NCBI GenBank assembly: GCA_934122035.1
Contig: CAKOVP010000012.1
Coordinates: forward strand, 1-37,661
Source: an uncultured Clostridia bacterium
GTDB lineage: Bacteria; Bacillota; Clostridia; TANB77; CAG-508
Length of the DNA: 37,661 nt
Direction of reading: 5' to 3'
Below are positions 8,466 to 16,815 of this stretch, one piece after another. Both the position numbers and the translations under genes were made by a program. The notes beneath the pieces were generated by a model, which had not been told where the DNA came from, ran no database searches, and was given only the letters and a program-made list of their open reading frames with translations. Every line of letters starts with the position of its first letter. Positions within the stretch are counted from its first letter, which is position 1.

Positions 8466-8512
8466 AAAAAAAGTATATTGAAACTTTAAATTAGTCTTCA
8501 ATATACTTTTTT
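8466..8512. terminator. Bidirectional terminator between DUF4364 gene and proS
   Basis: Arms at 8466-8482 and 8497-8512 pair (AAGTATATTGAA with TTCAATATACTT) and are flanked by A and T runs on both sides, suiting the convergent genes at 8443 and 8627. Confidence 0.85.
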
Positions 8513-8626
8513 ATTTATTAGGAAAGTTTTTCCTATTTTCTAGAATAGCTACAATATTGCACAGGAAATTTATTTTATGAATTTTAACGTGCGTACCAAT
8601 TTTAGAATTTTTTTATTACTTTGTAA

Positions 8627-9928
8627 TTATATTAAATATTCCCTCGAATTATTTATTTTTTCAAATTCTGCTATTAATTCTTCTTCTGTATATATAGTTC
8701 TTTCTCCTGTTTTGTTGTTTTCTACTTCAAATTTTCCTTCTTCTTGTTTGTCTCCAATTACTAACATATATGGAGTTCCAAGCATTAGGCAGTCTTTTAT
8801 TTTTGCTCCTAACATTCCTTGTGTTCTATCATCTAATATTACTGGAATGTGTTTTTCCATTAATTTGTTGTATAGCTTTTCTGCCACTTCTCTTTTTTCG
8901 TCCTTTGGAACTATTTGTAATAAATATGGTGCAACACTAACTGGTAAGCATATTCCTTTTACTTCCTCATTTTTACCTTTTACAACATTTTCTTCGTATA
9001 TTGTTGCAACTGTTCTGCTTACGCCAATGCCATAGCATCCCATATATAAAACTTTTTCGTTTCCATCTTTATCTATGTAATTTGCATTCATAGCTTTAGA
9101 ATATTTTGTTCCAAGTTGGAATATGTGTCCTAATTCTATAGATTTTTTTGCTTCTACATTTTCTTTATCTTGTATACCATATTTTTCTCTTAAATATTCG
9201 TCTGCATCTTCTCTTTCTAGTATTTCTGTGTTAAATGCAACACCAGATGCCTTGTCTACAAGTATTGTGTCTTCTCCAATTGGAGATTCTAGCATAAATT
9301 CTTCTGATAAATTTCCACCCATAGCTCCACTATCTGCTGCAACTGGTTTTACATTTAGTTCTAGTATTTTGAATATTTCTAAATATGCTTTTCTGATGTT
9401 TTGATATGTTTGAGCAGAAGTATGTTCGTCTGTATCAAAACTATATGCATCCATCATTGGGAATGTTTTTCCTCTTAGTAAATAACCTCTTGTACGAATT
9501 TCGTTTCTGTATTTTTCTCCTATTTGATAGAATGTAACTGGCAAATTTTTGTATGATGAAACTCTGCCTCTTACAAAGTCTGTAACTGCTTCTTCTGCTG
9601 TTGGAGCAAGCACAAAATCGCCTTTATCTGTTTTTACAGAAAGTATAACTCCATCTTCTACATATTTTGAAAGTCTGCCAGATTCCTCCCATAGTTTTGT
9701 TGGTTGTAATGTTGGAAGTAGTATTTCTATACATCCATATTTATTTAATATATTTTTTATAACTTTTTCTACATTTACTCTTAAACGTAGTGGAACATTG
9801 TTATATGCATAAATTCCTGTTCCATATTGTACTAATTGATTTGTTTGTAATAATATATCTTGTGCTGGATAACTTTTATCCAAATTATTTACTCTTATAG
9901 TTCCTAATCCTGTTTGTGATAATTTCAT
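8627..9928 (-). CDS. proS: Prolyl-tRNA synthetase, short form without full editing insert
   Basis: Class II synthetase that charges tRNA-Pro. Motif 2 lies in TFYQIGEKYRNEIRTRGYLL and motif 3 in MGCYGIGVSRTVATI, with the C-terminal anticodon-binding domain after VAPYLLQIVP. Between DAYSFD and GHIFQLGTKYS there are only about 100 residues. In standard bacterial enzymes this stretch also holds an editing domain of about 180 residues, so most of that domain is absent. ATG 9928 (433 aa) is preferred, with GGAAG 8 bases upstream; an in-frame TTG at 9955 lacks a site. It is 46 bp downstream of scpB. Confidence 0.95.
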   Translation of the reverse strand: MKLSQTGLGTIRVNNLDKSYPAQDILLQTNQLVQYGTGIYAYNNVPLRLRVNVEKVIKNILNKYGCIEILLPTLQPTKLWEESGRLSKYVEDGVILSVKTDKGDFVLAPTAEEAVTDFVRGRVSSYKNLPVTFYQIGEKYRNEIRTRGYLLRGKTFPMMDAYSFDTDEHTSAQTYQNIRKAYLEIFKILELNVKPVAADSGAMGGNLSEEFMLESPIGEDTILVDKASGVAFNTEILEREDADEYLREKYGIQDKENVEAKKSIELGHIFQLGTKYSKAMNANYIDKDGNEKVLYMGCYGIGVSRTVATIYEENVVKGKNEEVKGICLPVSVAPYLLQIVPKDEKREVAEKLYNKLMEKHIPVILDDRTQGMLGAKIKDCLMLGTPYMLVIGDKQEEGKFEVENNKTGERTIYTEEELIAEFEKINNSREYLI

Positions 9929-9973
9929 TTTTATTTCTTCCTTTCTTATTTTCAAAAACTCACATTATTTTTA

Positions 9974-10582
9974 TTATTGCTCTTCCCTTTCGGGCATTGG
10001 AGCCTCCTGTGGTTCTTGTTTTTCTTCTGGAATTATATCATCTATTACAATTTGTTCATTCTCGTCTAATTTATATCTTGGAAGTTCTGGTAATTCTTCT
10101 AGAGAAGATATGCCAAACATCTTTAAAAAGTTTGTTGTTGTAGCATACATTGTTGGTTTTCCTGGTAAGTCTGCTTTTCCAACATTTTCGATTAAATTAT
10201 ATTCTAGCAATTTATAAATTGTTCCATCTGAATTTACGCCCCTTATTTGCTCTATTTCTGCCCTTGTTATTTTAGGATTATAGCAAATTATTGCAAGTGT
10301 TTCCATTGCTGCTTGCGATAAGTTTGGTTTACTTCTTTTATCAAATATTGGATATAAATATTCATACATTTCTTTTTTTGTTGCAAGTTGGTACCCATCT
10401 TCTACTTTTATAATTTCTATACCTCTTGATGCTTCTTTGTATTCATCTTGCATACTATTTACTATAGATATTACTTCATCTGAAGATAGCTCTAGTATTG
10501 CCATTAATTCATTTATTTTTATTTCTCTTCCTGCCGCAAATAATATTGCCTCTATTGCGGCTTTTTTTTGTTCTAATTCCAA
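9974..10582 (-). CDS. scpB: Segregation and condensation protein B
   Basis: Kleisin-associated winged-helix protein of the SMC-ScpAB complex. Residues LEQKKAAIEAILFAAGREIK begin the first wHTH domain. QAAMETLAIICYNPKITRAE and IRGVNSDGTIYKLLE mark the second, and PGKPTMYATTTNFLKMFG is the family signature. The tail is Pro/Glu-rich. GTG 10594 shares its bases with the AAGGAG site, so the TTG at 10582, ten bases past it, is the more likely start (202 aa). scpA is not adjacent, although smc is in the same window (22.4-26.0 kb). Confidence 0.94.
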   Translation of the reverse strand: MELEQKKAAIEAILFAAGREIKINELMAILELSSDEVISIVNSMQDEYKEASRGIEIIKVEDGYQLATKKEMYEYLYPIFDKRSKPNLSQAAMETLAIICYNPKITRAEIEQIRGVNSDGTIYKLLEYNLIENVGKADLPGKPTMYATTTNFLKMFGISSLEELPELPRYKLDENEQIVIDDIIPEEKQEPQEAPMPEREEQ

Positions 10583-10712
10583 ATTTAATTTCACTCCTTT
10601 TTAGCATAAATGGGCATAAATTTAGCCAAAAAAATATATTCATTCTTCAACGATCTCTATCTTTTCCTGTATATTATACACGTCTAAATCCAGTTATGTC
10701 AATATTTTGTAC

Positions 10713-10741
10713 TTGAATTTTACTGTAATATATGGTATTAT
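10713..10741 (+). promoter_or_regulatory. Promoter of the 48-aa ORF
   Basis: TTGAAT (10713-10718) and TATTAT (10736-10741) are 17 bp apart on the plus strand, 52 bp before the small ORF. Confidence 0.6.
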
Positions 10742-10793
10742 ACCAATAGTTTGATTAGCGTTTTTTACATTTACAGAAAGGATGGTAAATTCT

Positions 10794-10940
10794 ATGAATA
10801 ATGAAAAAGATATAAAAATTGTTTCTGGTAATGGAGAGGACTTAAACATTTCTCCTGTTTACGATAATTTAGACATTGCTAAACCCAATGAGGATACTAA
10901 CATAAAAAAGAATGTAATAATTCCAGATGTAAAAAAATAA
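10794..10940 (+). CDS. Small acidic/basic hypothetical protein, 48 aa
   Basis: ATG 10794 follows AGAAAGGATGG and opens a 48-codon frame ending at 10940. The peptide begins MNNEKDIKIVSGNGEDLNIS, continues PVYDNLDIAKPNE and ends in a lysine-rich IPDVKK. There is no membrane segment and no cysteine. It has its own promoter, ribosome site and terminator, and the stop codon is built into the terminator stem. That makes a real gene likely despite its size. I do not recognise a function. Confidence 0.7.
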   Translation: MNNEKDIKIVSGNGEDLNISPVYDNLDIAKPNEDTNIKKNVIIPDVKK

Positions 10941-10978
10941 GTGATGCTGTAATAACTTCAGCATCACTTATTTTTTAT
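10938..10978. terminator. Bidirectional terminator shared by convergent genes
   Basis: TAAGTGATGCTG (10938-10949) pairs with CAGCATCACTTA (10959-10970), followed by a T run on the plus strand and by TTTTTTTA on the minus strand. The stem contains the 48-aa ORF's stop and ends 5 bp from the stop of the opposing gene. Confidence 0.9.
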
Positions 10979-12147
10979 GCATGTTTTCCTTTAGTCTTTT
11001 TTCTTCTTATCGTAGGAGCTCCTTCTTTTCTACTTGGAAGTTCCTCTACATAAGTTATATCTGGAATTTCCTCTATTTCTTGTTTTTCTTTACTTTCTTT
11101 ATATTCTGGTATATATTTTTCTTTTAATGGTTCGTCATATAAGTCATAATTATATAGGCTATATTCATTATTTTCTTCGTTTTTATTTTTTATTTTACGT
11201 ATTATTAAAACAATTGCTATAACTATAATTAAAGCTACAACCGCAATTATTGCAATGTTTAATTTACTGTCAGTCTTTTTTTGTTCAGGAACAATTTCTT
11301 GTCTTGTTTTGTTTACTACTAATTGATATGTTTTAATTTCTGAAGAATCATTTGATTTTACTATTATATTTATTATATTTTCGCCTTCTACAAGCTCTTC
11401 ATTTCCATCAATAGTAACAGTTGCATCTGTTCTACTTGGAACTGCTTTTATGATTAAAGAACTATAATCTTTTTCATTCATATTTATTGTGGCTGTATAT
11501 GAATATGTATTTTCATTAAAGCTTGGTGAAATTTTTATTCCTTCAATATTTAACGAAGAAAGTTTTAAACTATTATCTACCTCTTCTGTACTTGTTACAT
11601 TTTCCGCAATTTCGTTTGTTACTGTTGTATTTTCTATTGTATTTGTTGTTCCAGCAGTCGCCCTTGTTATATATAGTGTTACTTTTCCTCCTTTTGAATC
11701 TGTAACAACAATTTTATTTTCGCCTTCAACTAAATTTACATCTACAGTACTTCCCTTATCATTTACTTTAATGTAAATAAGACTTTCTCCTACTCCATAT
11801 ATTCTAACAGAGTTTTTGCTATTATCTACGTTTATTCTATCTCCATCTTTATACTTTGTTCCATCAACAGTTACCTCTGTAAGTTTAGATGTGCTAGTAG
11901 TCTTTGTATTTGTTGTTGACTTTGTTGTTTCATTATTCGTTTTGCTTTCTGTTTTAGTTGTTTCACTATTCGTTTTATTTTCTGAGTTTGTTGTCTCATT
12001 TTTTATTTCTTCTTTGTTTTCTGCTTTTGTTATAGTTACATTTTCATTTGTAATATTATTTTCTGCATATGAATTTATTTTTATTAAATTTATTACTATA
12101 AGCATAGTAATAACTGATATTCCTAGTTTTTTTATTATGTTTTTCAA
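10975..12147 (-). CDS. Membrane-anchored protein with cadherin-like beta-sandwich domain
   Basis: A surface protein of 390 aa from TTG 12147, seven bases after GGGAGG; an upstream ATG frame start at 12198 lacks a site. Order: signal helix (about 5-25), Thr/Asn/Lys-rich linker, a first beta domain (VTVDGTKYKDGDRINVD, VNLVEGENKIVV), then a cadherin-like beta-sandwich (LSSLNIEGIKISPSFNENTY, YSYTATIN, LVEGENIINIIV, YQLVVN). Near the C-terminus is a membrane helix (IAIIAVVALIIVIAIVLII) and a charged cytoplasmic tail of about 75 residues. There is no LPXTG motif, so it is membrane-anchored and not a sortase substrate. Its function is unknown; adhesion or wall binding is inferred. Confidence 0.75.
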   Translation of the reverse strand: MKNIIKKLGISVITMLIVINLIKINSYAENNITNENVTITKAENKEEIKNETTNSENKTNSETTKTESKTNNETTKSTTNTKTTSTSKLTEVTVDGTKYKDGDRINVDNSKNSVRIYGVGESLIYIKVNDKGSTVDVNLVEGENKIVVTDSKGGKVTLYITRATAGTTNTIENTTVTNEIAENVTSTEEVDNSLKLSSLNIEGIKISPSFNENTYSYTATINMNEKDYSSLIIKAVPSRTDATVTIDGNEELVEGENIINIIVKSNDSSEIKTYQLVVNKTRQEIVPEQKKTDSKLNIAIIAVVALIIVIAIVLIIRKIKNKNEENNEYSLYNYDLYDEPLKEKYIPEYKESKEKQEIEEIPDITYVEELPSRKEGAPTIRRKKTKGKHA

Positions 12148-12248
12148 ATTAATTCCTCCCATATAATTACAGTTATTTCTATTACAGTAGTATATCATTT
12201 TTACAAGATTTTAGTCAATATAAAAATCTTAAAATTACATATGCTCCT

Positions 12249-12377
12249 CTAGAAATAACATATTATAAAAATAAACATTGGAGGATAAACACGAATAGCA
12301 ATGAAAGAATTTTAAATTCTGAATAGCTTGAATGTGTTTGGACGAACAATTTTATTTTTATAATATCTTATTTCTAG
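12249..12377. repeat. Foldback repeat, copy A
   Basis: Terminal arms 12249-12279 and 12348-12377 are inverted repeats matching at about 28 of 30 positions (CTAGAAATAA, then TATTATAAAAATAAA). The core carries GAATAGC and TTGAATGTGTTTGGACGAA, matching the cores of copies B and C. No ORF is present. It is a divergent family member next to copy B. Confidence 0.7.
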
Positions 12378-12431
12378 CATTTCCTTCTTAATAATTCAAA
12401 TATTGTTTATTATATTAATATTCCATAATGC

Positions 12432-12568
12432 AAAAAATAATACATTGGAAAAAAATTTTCAAGTCAAGAACTCGAATAACTACTTACAAAATTGACAATT
12501 TATAATTTTGTAAGTAGTTTGAAGATGTTTTGACGAAGAAAATTCTTTTTCTAATTGTATTATTTTTT
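12432..12568. repeat. Foldback repeat, copy B
   Basis: Outer arms 12432-12460 and 12538-12568 pair (AAAAAATAATACA with TGTATTATTTTTT). The conserved core is AAGTCAAGAACTCGAATAAC on one side and TTGAAGATGTTTTGACGAA on the other. An inner stem ACTACTTACAAAAT pairs with ATTTTGTAAGTAGT. It lies between the cadherin-like gene and ssb, with copy A on its left. Confidence 0.8.
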
Positions 12569-12599
12569 ATTTATATATTGGCATAAGAGTAGAAAAGAA

Positions 12600-12627
12600 A
12601 AAAGAGCTATTTTTTTTAATAGCTCTT
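12600..12627 (-). terminator. Terminator after ssb
   Basis: GAGCTATT (12604-12611) and AATAGCTC (12618-12625) form the stem, with a minus-strand TTTTTTCTTTTC tract beyond. It lies 44 bp past the ssb stop. Confidence 0.8.
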
Positions 12628-12670
12628 CTTTCTTATCTTAAAGGAATTTATTTATGTTCAATTTATCTAA

Positions 12671-13372
12671 TTATATAGCCTCTTTATTTTCTACTTGAGG
12701 TACTTCTTCTTTATTTGAATCGTCCTCTTTATTAATTACTTCTAAGCTTGCAACAGAAACTTCATAAGCAACTTTGCTTTCTATTGTTCCGTCTTCATGT
12801 TTTTTCTCATATTGTCTTGATTGAACTCTACCTACAATCTTAACTTCTGTTCCTACTTCCATATTTTCGCAATATCTTGCTGTTCTTCCCCAAGCTATGC
12901 AAGGAATGTAGTCTGATTTGCTATAAGCTCTGTTTACTGCTAATAATATATCTGCTATTTCTCTACCAAATGGTGTTTGTCTGTATACTGGTTTTTTGCA
13001 TATATAACCAATTAAAGTTACTTCATTTGATATGAAATCTTTTTTTGCTTCTACTTCACTTTCTTGGTCTTCTAGTAATATTATGTTTTTAGCAAAAACT
13101 GTTAATATTAATCTGTTTTTACCTTCTCCATAACTATTGTAAGATCTAAATTGACCTTCTACTGTTATTTTTGTGTCTATTGGTAATTCTCCATTTACCA
13201 TTAATCTTTCTGACACTGTGATAGGAATACTATCAGATGTACCGCTTAAACGAGGTACGCTTAGATCAAATACATAGAATTTTTCTCCATATATTTCGTG
13301 ACTAAATCTTTTGTCGCTTGTTACCTTTCCCACTAATATTATGTGGTTATTTTCTGAATTTACTGTATCCAA
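12671..13372 (-). CDS. ssb: Single-stranded DNA-binding protein with two OB folds
   Basis: A 233-aa SSB-type protein with tandem OB domains. The first (about 8-105) has NHIILVGKVTSDKRFSHEIY and ITVEGQFRSYNSYGEGKNRL. The second (about 112-215) has EVTLIGYICKKPVYRQTPFG, ILLAVNRAYSKSDYIPCIAW and GTEVKIVGRVQSRQYEKK, close to ordinary SSB. The acidic tail (EDDSNKEEVPQVENKEAI) lacks the usual DDDIPF tip. Ordinary SSB has one OB fold, so this is the double-domain variant found in some Clostridia, or an accessory SSB. No rpsF/rpsR neighbours are present. Confidence 0.8.
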   Translation of the reverse strand: MDTVNSENNHIILVGKVTSDKRFSHEIYGEKFYVFDLSVPRLSGTSDSIPITVSERLMVNGELPIDTKITVEGQFRSYNSYGEGKNRLILTVFAKNIILLEDQESEVEAKKDFISNEVTLIGYICKKPVYRQTPFGREIADILLAVNRAYSKSDYIPCIAWGRTARYCENMEVGTEVKIVGRVQSRQYEKKHEDGTIESKVAYEVSVASLEVINKEDDSNKEEVPQVENKEAI

Positions 13373-13581
13373 CTTTGTTTCCTCCTCTAATTTTTTAAAA
13401 CTTTTGTAATTTTTTATCTAACCTACATTTATTATTATACTACCATTTTTTTGTTTTGTCTACATAAAAACTTTATTTTTGTAACATTTTTTTAATATTT
13501 TTGTAATATTTGTATTATTTTTCTTTATTTTCTCCTGAATAGAGTGCTGTTAGAGCTATTAATATCATAATATTGTATACA

Positions 13582-13998
13582 CTAATACCGTTTATTTATA
13601 TTTACTTTTACTTCTTGCTCTCCTATTTTTTCTCCATAAATGCTGTTTATTGTATTTTGTATGCATATCATCACTTCTTCTTCTTTTACACTAGATATTG
13701 TAATGTCTGCTTTGCTACTATATCCAAATGTTATTGTGTTTTTATTAACTTTACCTAGCTCTTCGTTAAAGTCTATATTTACAATTACATGTTTTGTGTT
13801 TTTTAATATTCTTTCTATTAATTCAGTGTTTTCTATTTTTCTGTTTATTACAAGTGTTTCCAGCTTTATATTTTTTATATTTTCTAAATTTTTTTCTTTT
13901 ACATATAATATATCCGCATTTTTTACTGTTCTTTTGCTTATTGCTTTACTAAGCTGACTCTGACTTTTTGCATCTGTAATTATTTCTATAAAAGGCAT
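13582..13998 (-). CDS. Conserved hypothetical protein
   Basis: ATG 13998 (MPFIEIITDA), seven bases after AAGGAG, gives 138 aa; a TTG two codons earlier is too close to the site. The sequence is soluble and alpha/beta-like. A central segment KHVIVNIDFNEELGKVNKNT is followed by ITFGYSSKADITISSVKEEE, vaguely like the Mur-ligase TYG region, but no ATP site is visible. The deacetylase-like gene lies 15 bp upstream, so the two are likely co-transcribed. I do not assign a function. Confidence 0.6.
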   Translation of the reverse strand: MPFIEIITDAKSQSQLSKAISKRTVKNADILYVKEKNLENIKNIKLETLVINRKIENTELIERILKNTKHVIVNIDFNEELGKVNKNTITFGYSSKADITISSVKEEEVMICIQNTINSIYGEKIGEQEVKVNINKRY

Positions 13999-14012
13999 TA
14001 TCAATCTCCTTT

Positions 14013-14519
14013 TTATAAATTTTCTATTGTGTATCCCATACTTTTAGCACTATAAATTATACTATTTATTTTGTTTATTGTGTCTTTTGAATTTTTTATA
14101 ACAATTGTTATAAAATTGCTATCTGTTGCATTTATTCTATTTTTTATTTGAGCTATTTCTATGCTATCACAATTAATTACATTGCTTTCTTTATTTACTT
14201 GTTCTTCTACTTTGTTTCCATTTTCTATTATATTATTAATTTGCTCTTTGTTACTTTCCTGAAAGTCTTTAGTAATATAAAATGTTGCTTTTATTTTTTC
14301 TTTAGATAAAAATTTTACTATACTATCTATATTCTCTACACTTTCTATGCAATTTATACCAATTGTTACATTTTTTTCTTGCATATTTACAATATTTCCG
14401 GATGTTGCAAGAGTTTTATTATTGTTTGTAATTGAAATTGATGCTACAAATAGCATTAATACTGTACCTAAAGATACCAAATATGAACCAATTTTCTTCC
14501 TATTTATAACAAAAAACAT
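14013..14519 (-). CDS. Degenerate polysaccharide deacetylase-like (NodB fold) membrane protein
   Basis: A 168-aa protein with an N-terminal membrane anchor (about 9-31, YLVSLGTVLMLFVASISI). The pattern VTIGIN, then FLSKEKIKATFYITKDF and a following helix IIENGNKV, follows the start of NodB-type deacetylases (normally TFDDG, ATFFV, GHEIGNHT). The metal ligands are missing: the DD of TFDDG is replaced by INCIE and the HxxxH segment by VEEQVNKES. It is also shorter than active enzymes. It is either a non-catalytic relative or a decaying gene. The downstream hypothetical is 15 bp away. Confidence 0.5.
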   Translation of the reverse strand: MFFVINRKKIGSYLVSLGTVLMLFVASISITNNNKTLATSGNIVNMQEKNVTIGINCIESVENIDSIVKFLSKEKIKATFYITKDFQESNKEQINNIIENGNKVEEQVNKESNVINCDSIEIAQIKNRINATDSNFITIVIKNSKDTINKINSIIYSAKSMGYTIENL

Positions 14520-14592
14520 ATATATTGTATTCCCCCTTTAGATTTAGGTCGTCTACCAATATATATGTTTATTTATTTTTATTTATTACTTT

Positions 14593-16203
14593 TTATTTTG
14601 CTTGCATCTGTTCTTTTATGTAGTTTATTTCTTCTTCTTGGTCAAGTCTTAAGAATAGTGGCTCACCTTTTTCTATTACTTTTATGTTTTTTAACTCTTT
14701 TCCAAAGTTATAAATTGTGTTATATTCTTGCATATTTTCTGGAATTCCTAGTTGTTTAAATATTTTGCAAGATGTCTCCTCCATTGCAGGTTTTATTAGT
14801 ATTGCAGCAATTCTTAGAGTTTCTACTAAATGATACATTACAGAAGCAAGTTTTTCTTTTTCTTCTTGTTTTGCTAAAGTCCAAGGAGCTGTTTGATCTA
14901 TGTATTTGTTTGCTCTTGCAATTATCTCCCATATTGCTCCTAATGCATTAGAAAAATGTAAGTTTTCCATATTTTCTTCATATTCTTTTATCTTTTTAGA
15001 AATTACATTTTCTAGCTCTTCGTCTACATTTGTTTCATTTTGATTTTCGTCTAATACAACATTTATATTGCCTGTGTATTCTTCAATATTTCCTCCAAAA
15101 TATTTATTAATCATTCCTATTGTTCTGTTTAATAAATTACCTAAATCATTGCATAAGTCAAAGTTGTATTTATTTACAAAGTCTTCTGGTGTAAATATTG
15201 CATCTTGTCCATATGGAAACTCTTTTAATAAGAAGTATCTTGTAGCATCTAGTCCGTATCTTTCTACCAACATTTCTGGATATACTATGTTTCCTTTAGA
15301 TTTAGACATTTTCCCATCTTTCATCATTAAGAAACCATGTGCATATATTCTTTTGGGTGGCTCTAATCCTAGTGCCATTAAGAAAATTGGCCAGTATATT
15401 CCATGAAATCTTATTATATCTTTTCCAACTATTTGCAAATCTGCAGGCCAATATTTTTTAAATAATGTATCATCATCAGACATATATCCTAGTGCTGTTA
15501 TATAGTTTGTTAATGCATCTAGCCAAACATATACTACATGTTTTGGATCTTTTGGAACTTTTATTCCCCAATCAAAAGTTGTTCTTGTAACACAAAGGTC
15601 TTCTAATCCTGGTTTTATAAAGTTGTTGAATAACTCATTTTTTCTAGATTCTGGCATTATAAAATTTGGATTTTTCTCATAAAATTCTTCTATTTTCTTT
15701 TGATATTTTTTCATATTAAAGAAATATGCTTCTTCTTTCATTTTTTTAACTTCTCTTCCACAATCCGGACATTTTCCATCAACTAATTGTGTTTCTGTGA
15801 AGTAAGTTTCGCAAGGCATACAGTACCAGCCTTCGTATTCTCCCTTGTATATATCTCCTTGCTCCATAAATTTATCAAATATTTTTTCTACAACTTTTGT
15901 ATGTCTTTCTTCTGTTGTTCGAATAAAGTCATCATATCTAACATCCATTAGCTTCCATAATTTTTTTGCTTGCATAGCAATTTCATCTACGTGTTCTTGT
16001 GGAGTAAGCCCTCTTTTTATTGCAACCTGCTCTACTTTTTGGCCGTGCTCATCAAGACCTGTAAGCATTCTTGCATCATAGCCTCTTTGCACTTTATACT
16101 TTTTTATTGTATCTGCAAGTACTGTAGTATATGCAGTTCCTAAATGAAACCTTCCACTTGGGTAGTATATTGGTGTTGTTATGTAAAATGTATTTTTTTC
16201 CAT
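14593..16203 (-). CDS. metG: Methionyl-tRNA synthetase (no C-terminal tRNA-binding domain)
   Basis: Class I synthetase charging tRNA-Met and the initiator. Class I signature is YPSGRFHLGTAYTTVLAD; the zinc knuckle is CMPCE and CPDCG (about 130-150); the KMSKS loop is DGKMSKSKGNIVYPE. The anticodon-binding helical domain fills the C-terminal third. The protein stops at 536 aa, without the Trbp111-like domain that extends Bacillus MetRS to about 660. ATG 16203 is chosen, 9 bases after GAAGG; the TTG at 16209 is too close to the site. The upstream region holds repeat copy C and no visible riboswitch. Confidence 0.96.
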   Translation of the reverse strand: MEKNTFYITTPIYYPSGRFHLGTAYTTVLADTIKKYKVQRGYDARMLTGLDEHGQKVEQVAIKRGLTPQEHVDEIAMQAKKLWKLMDVRYDDFIRTTEERHTKVVEKIFDKFMEQGDIYKGEYEGWYCMPCETYFTETQLVDGKCPDCGREVKKMKEEAYFFNMKKYQKKIEEFYEKNPNFIMPESRKNELFNNFIKPGLEDLCVTRTTFDWGIKVPKDPKHVVYVWLDALTNYITALGYMSDDDTLFKKYWPADLQIVGKDIIRFHGIYWPIFLMALGLEPPKRIYAHGFLMMKDGKMSKSKGNIVYPEMLVERYGLDATRYFLLKEFPYGQDAIFTPEDFVNKYNFDLCNDLGNLLNRTIGMINKYFGGNIEEYTGNINVVLDENQNETNVDEELENVISKKIKEYEENMENLHFSNALGAIWEIIARANKYIDQTAPWTLAKQEEKEKLASVMYHLVETLRIAAILIKPAMEETSCKIFKQLGIPENMQEYNTIYNFGKELKNIKVIEKGEPLFLRLDQEEEINYIKEQMQAK

Positions 16204-16290
16204 TTGCAATTACCTTCTTTCTCTTAAAAGCTTTTATTATTTTACCAAGTTTTTGTACACTTTTCAATATTTTTATTCAATCTTTATAAA

Positions 16291-16426
16291 TAAAAATAAT
16301 ACATTAGAAAAAAATATTCAAGTCAATAACTTTGAATAACTCATTTAAAATTAATGCTTTATAGTTTTATAATGAGTTTGAAGATGTTTTGCCACAGAAT
16401 ATTCTTTTTACAACTGTATTATTTTA
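16291..16426. repeat. Foldback repeat, copy C
   Basis: Outer arms 16291-16319 and 16397-16426 (TAAAAATAATACATTAG; CTGTATTATTTTA). The core AAGTCAATAACTTTGAATAA and TTTGAAGATGTTTTG is near-identical to copy B. The inner stem differs in sequence (AACTCATTTAAAAT with GTTTTATAATGAGTT) but still pairs. It lies between metG and the 81-aa membrane protein gene and has no ORF. Confidence 0.8.
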
Positions 16427-16451
16427 TATATATCCTTAACAAAAACAACAC

Positions 16452-16478
16452 AAAAAAAATACAGGAAAAACTCCTGCA
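16452..16478 (-). terminator. Terminator after the 81-aa membrane protein gene
   Basis: TACAGGA (16460-16466) and TCCTGCA (16472-16478) form a short stem with a run of eight T on the minus strand, 20 bp past the stop at 16498. Confidence 0.75.
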
Positions 16479-16497
16479 TTTTGCTTTTGTTTAGCAA

Positions 16498-16743
16498 TTA
16501 TTTATCTTCTTTTTTTGCTCCTGGCAATTCAATGTCGTTTGCTTGAATGTTAGCTTTACCTAGCATCATAGATAATCCTATGAATAATAAGATTACACCA
16601 ACAACTATAAGCATTACAGCAACTGGTATACTTCCACCAAGTAAGCTACTTTGTATTCCTGCGAATAATAGTGCTACACCAATTATAGCAAGTAAAATCC
16701 AGAATACCCATACTGATGTCTTTATTTCTTCTTTTTTAGCCAT
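16498..16743 (-). CDS. Small two-helix membrane protein
   Basis: An 81-aa protein with two hydrophobic helices (about 10-29, VWVFWILLAIIGVALLFAGI; about 38-60, SIPVAVMLIVVGVILLFIGL). The ends are charged: MAKKEEIKTS at the front and ELPGAKKEDK at the back. GGAGG precedes ATG 16743. It is monocistronic, with its own terminator. I do not recognise a family beyond small DUF-type membrane proteins. Confidence 0.7.
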   Translation of the reverse strand: MAKKEEIKTSVWVFWILLAIIGVALLFAGIQSSLLGGSIPVAVMLIVVGVILLFIGLSMMLGKANIQANDIELPGAKKEDK

Positions 16744-16815
16744 AAATAATTCCTCCTTCGTTTTTTTCTTTTATAATTATATTTAATTAATTCATAAAAG
16801 TCAATGTTTTTTTGT

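Noticed and set aside
10975..12147. LPXTG sortase substrate
   Set aside because: The C-terminus has a membrane helix followed by a long charged tail, and no LPXTG-like motif is visible.
16204..16497. Riboswitch or T-box upstream of metG
   Set aside because: No SAM, T-box or other known element is recognisable; the region is explained by repeat copy C and a terminator.
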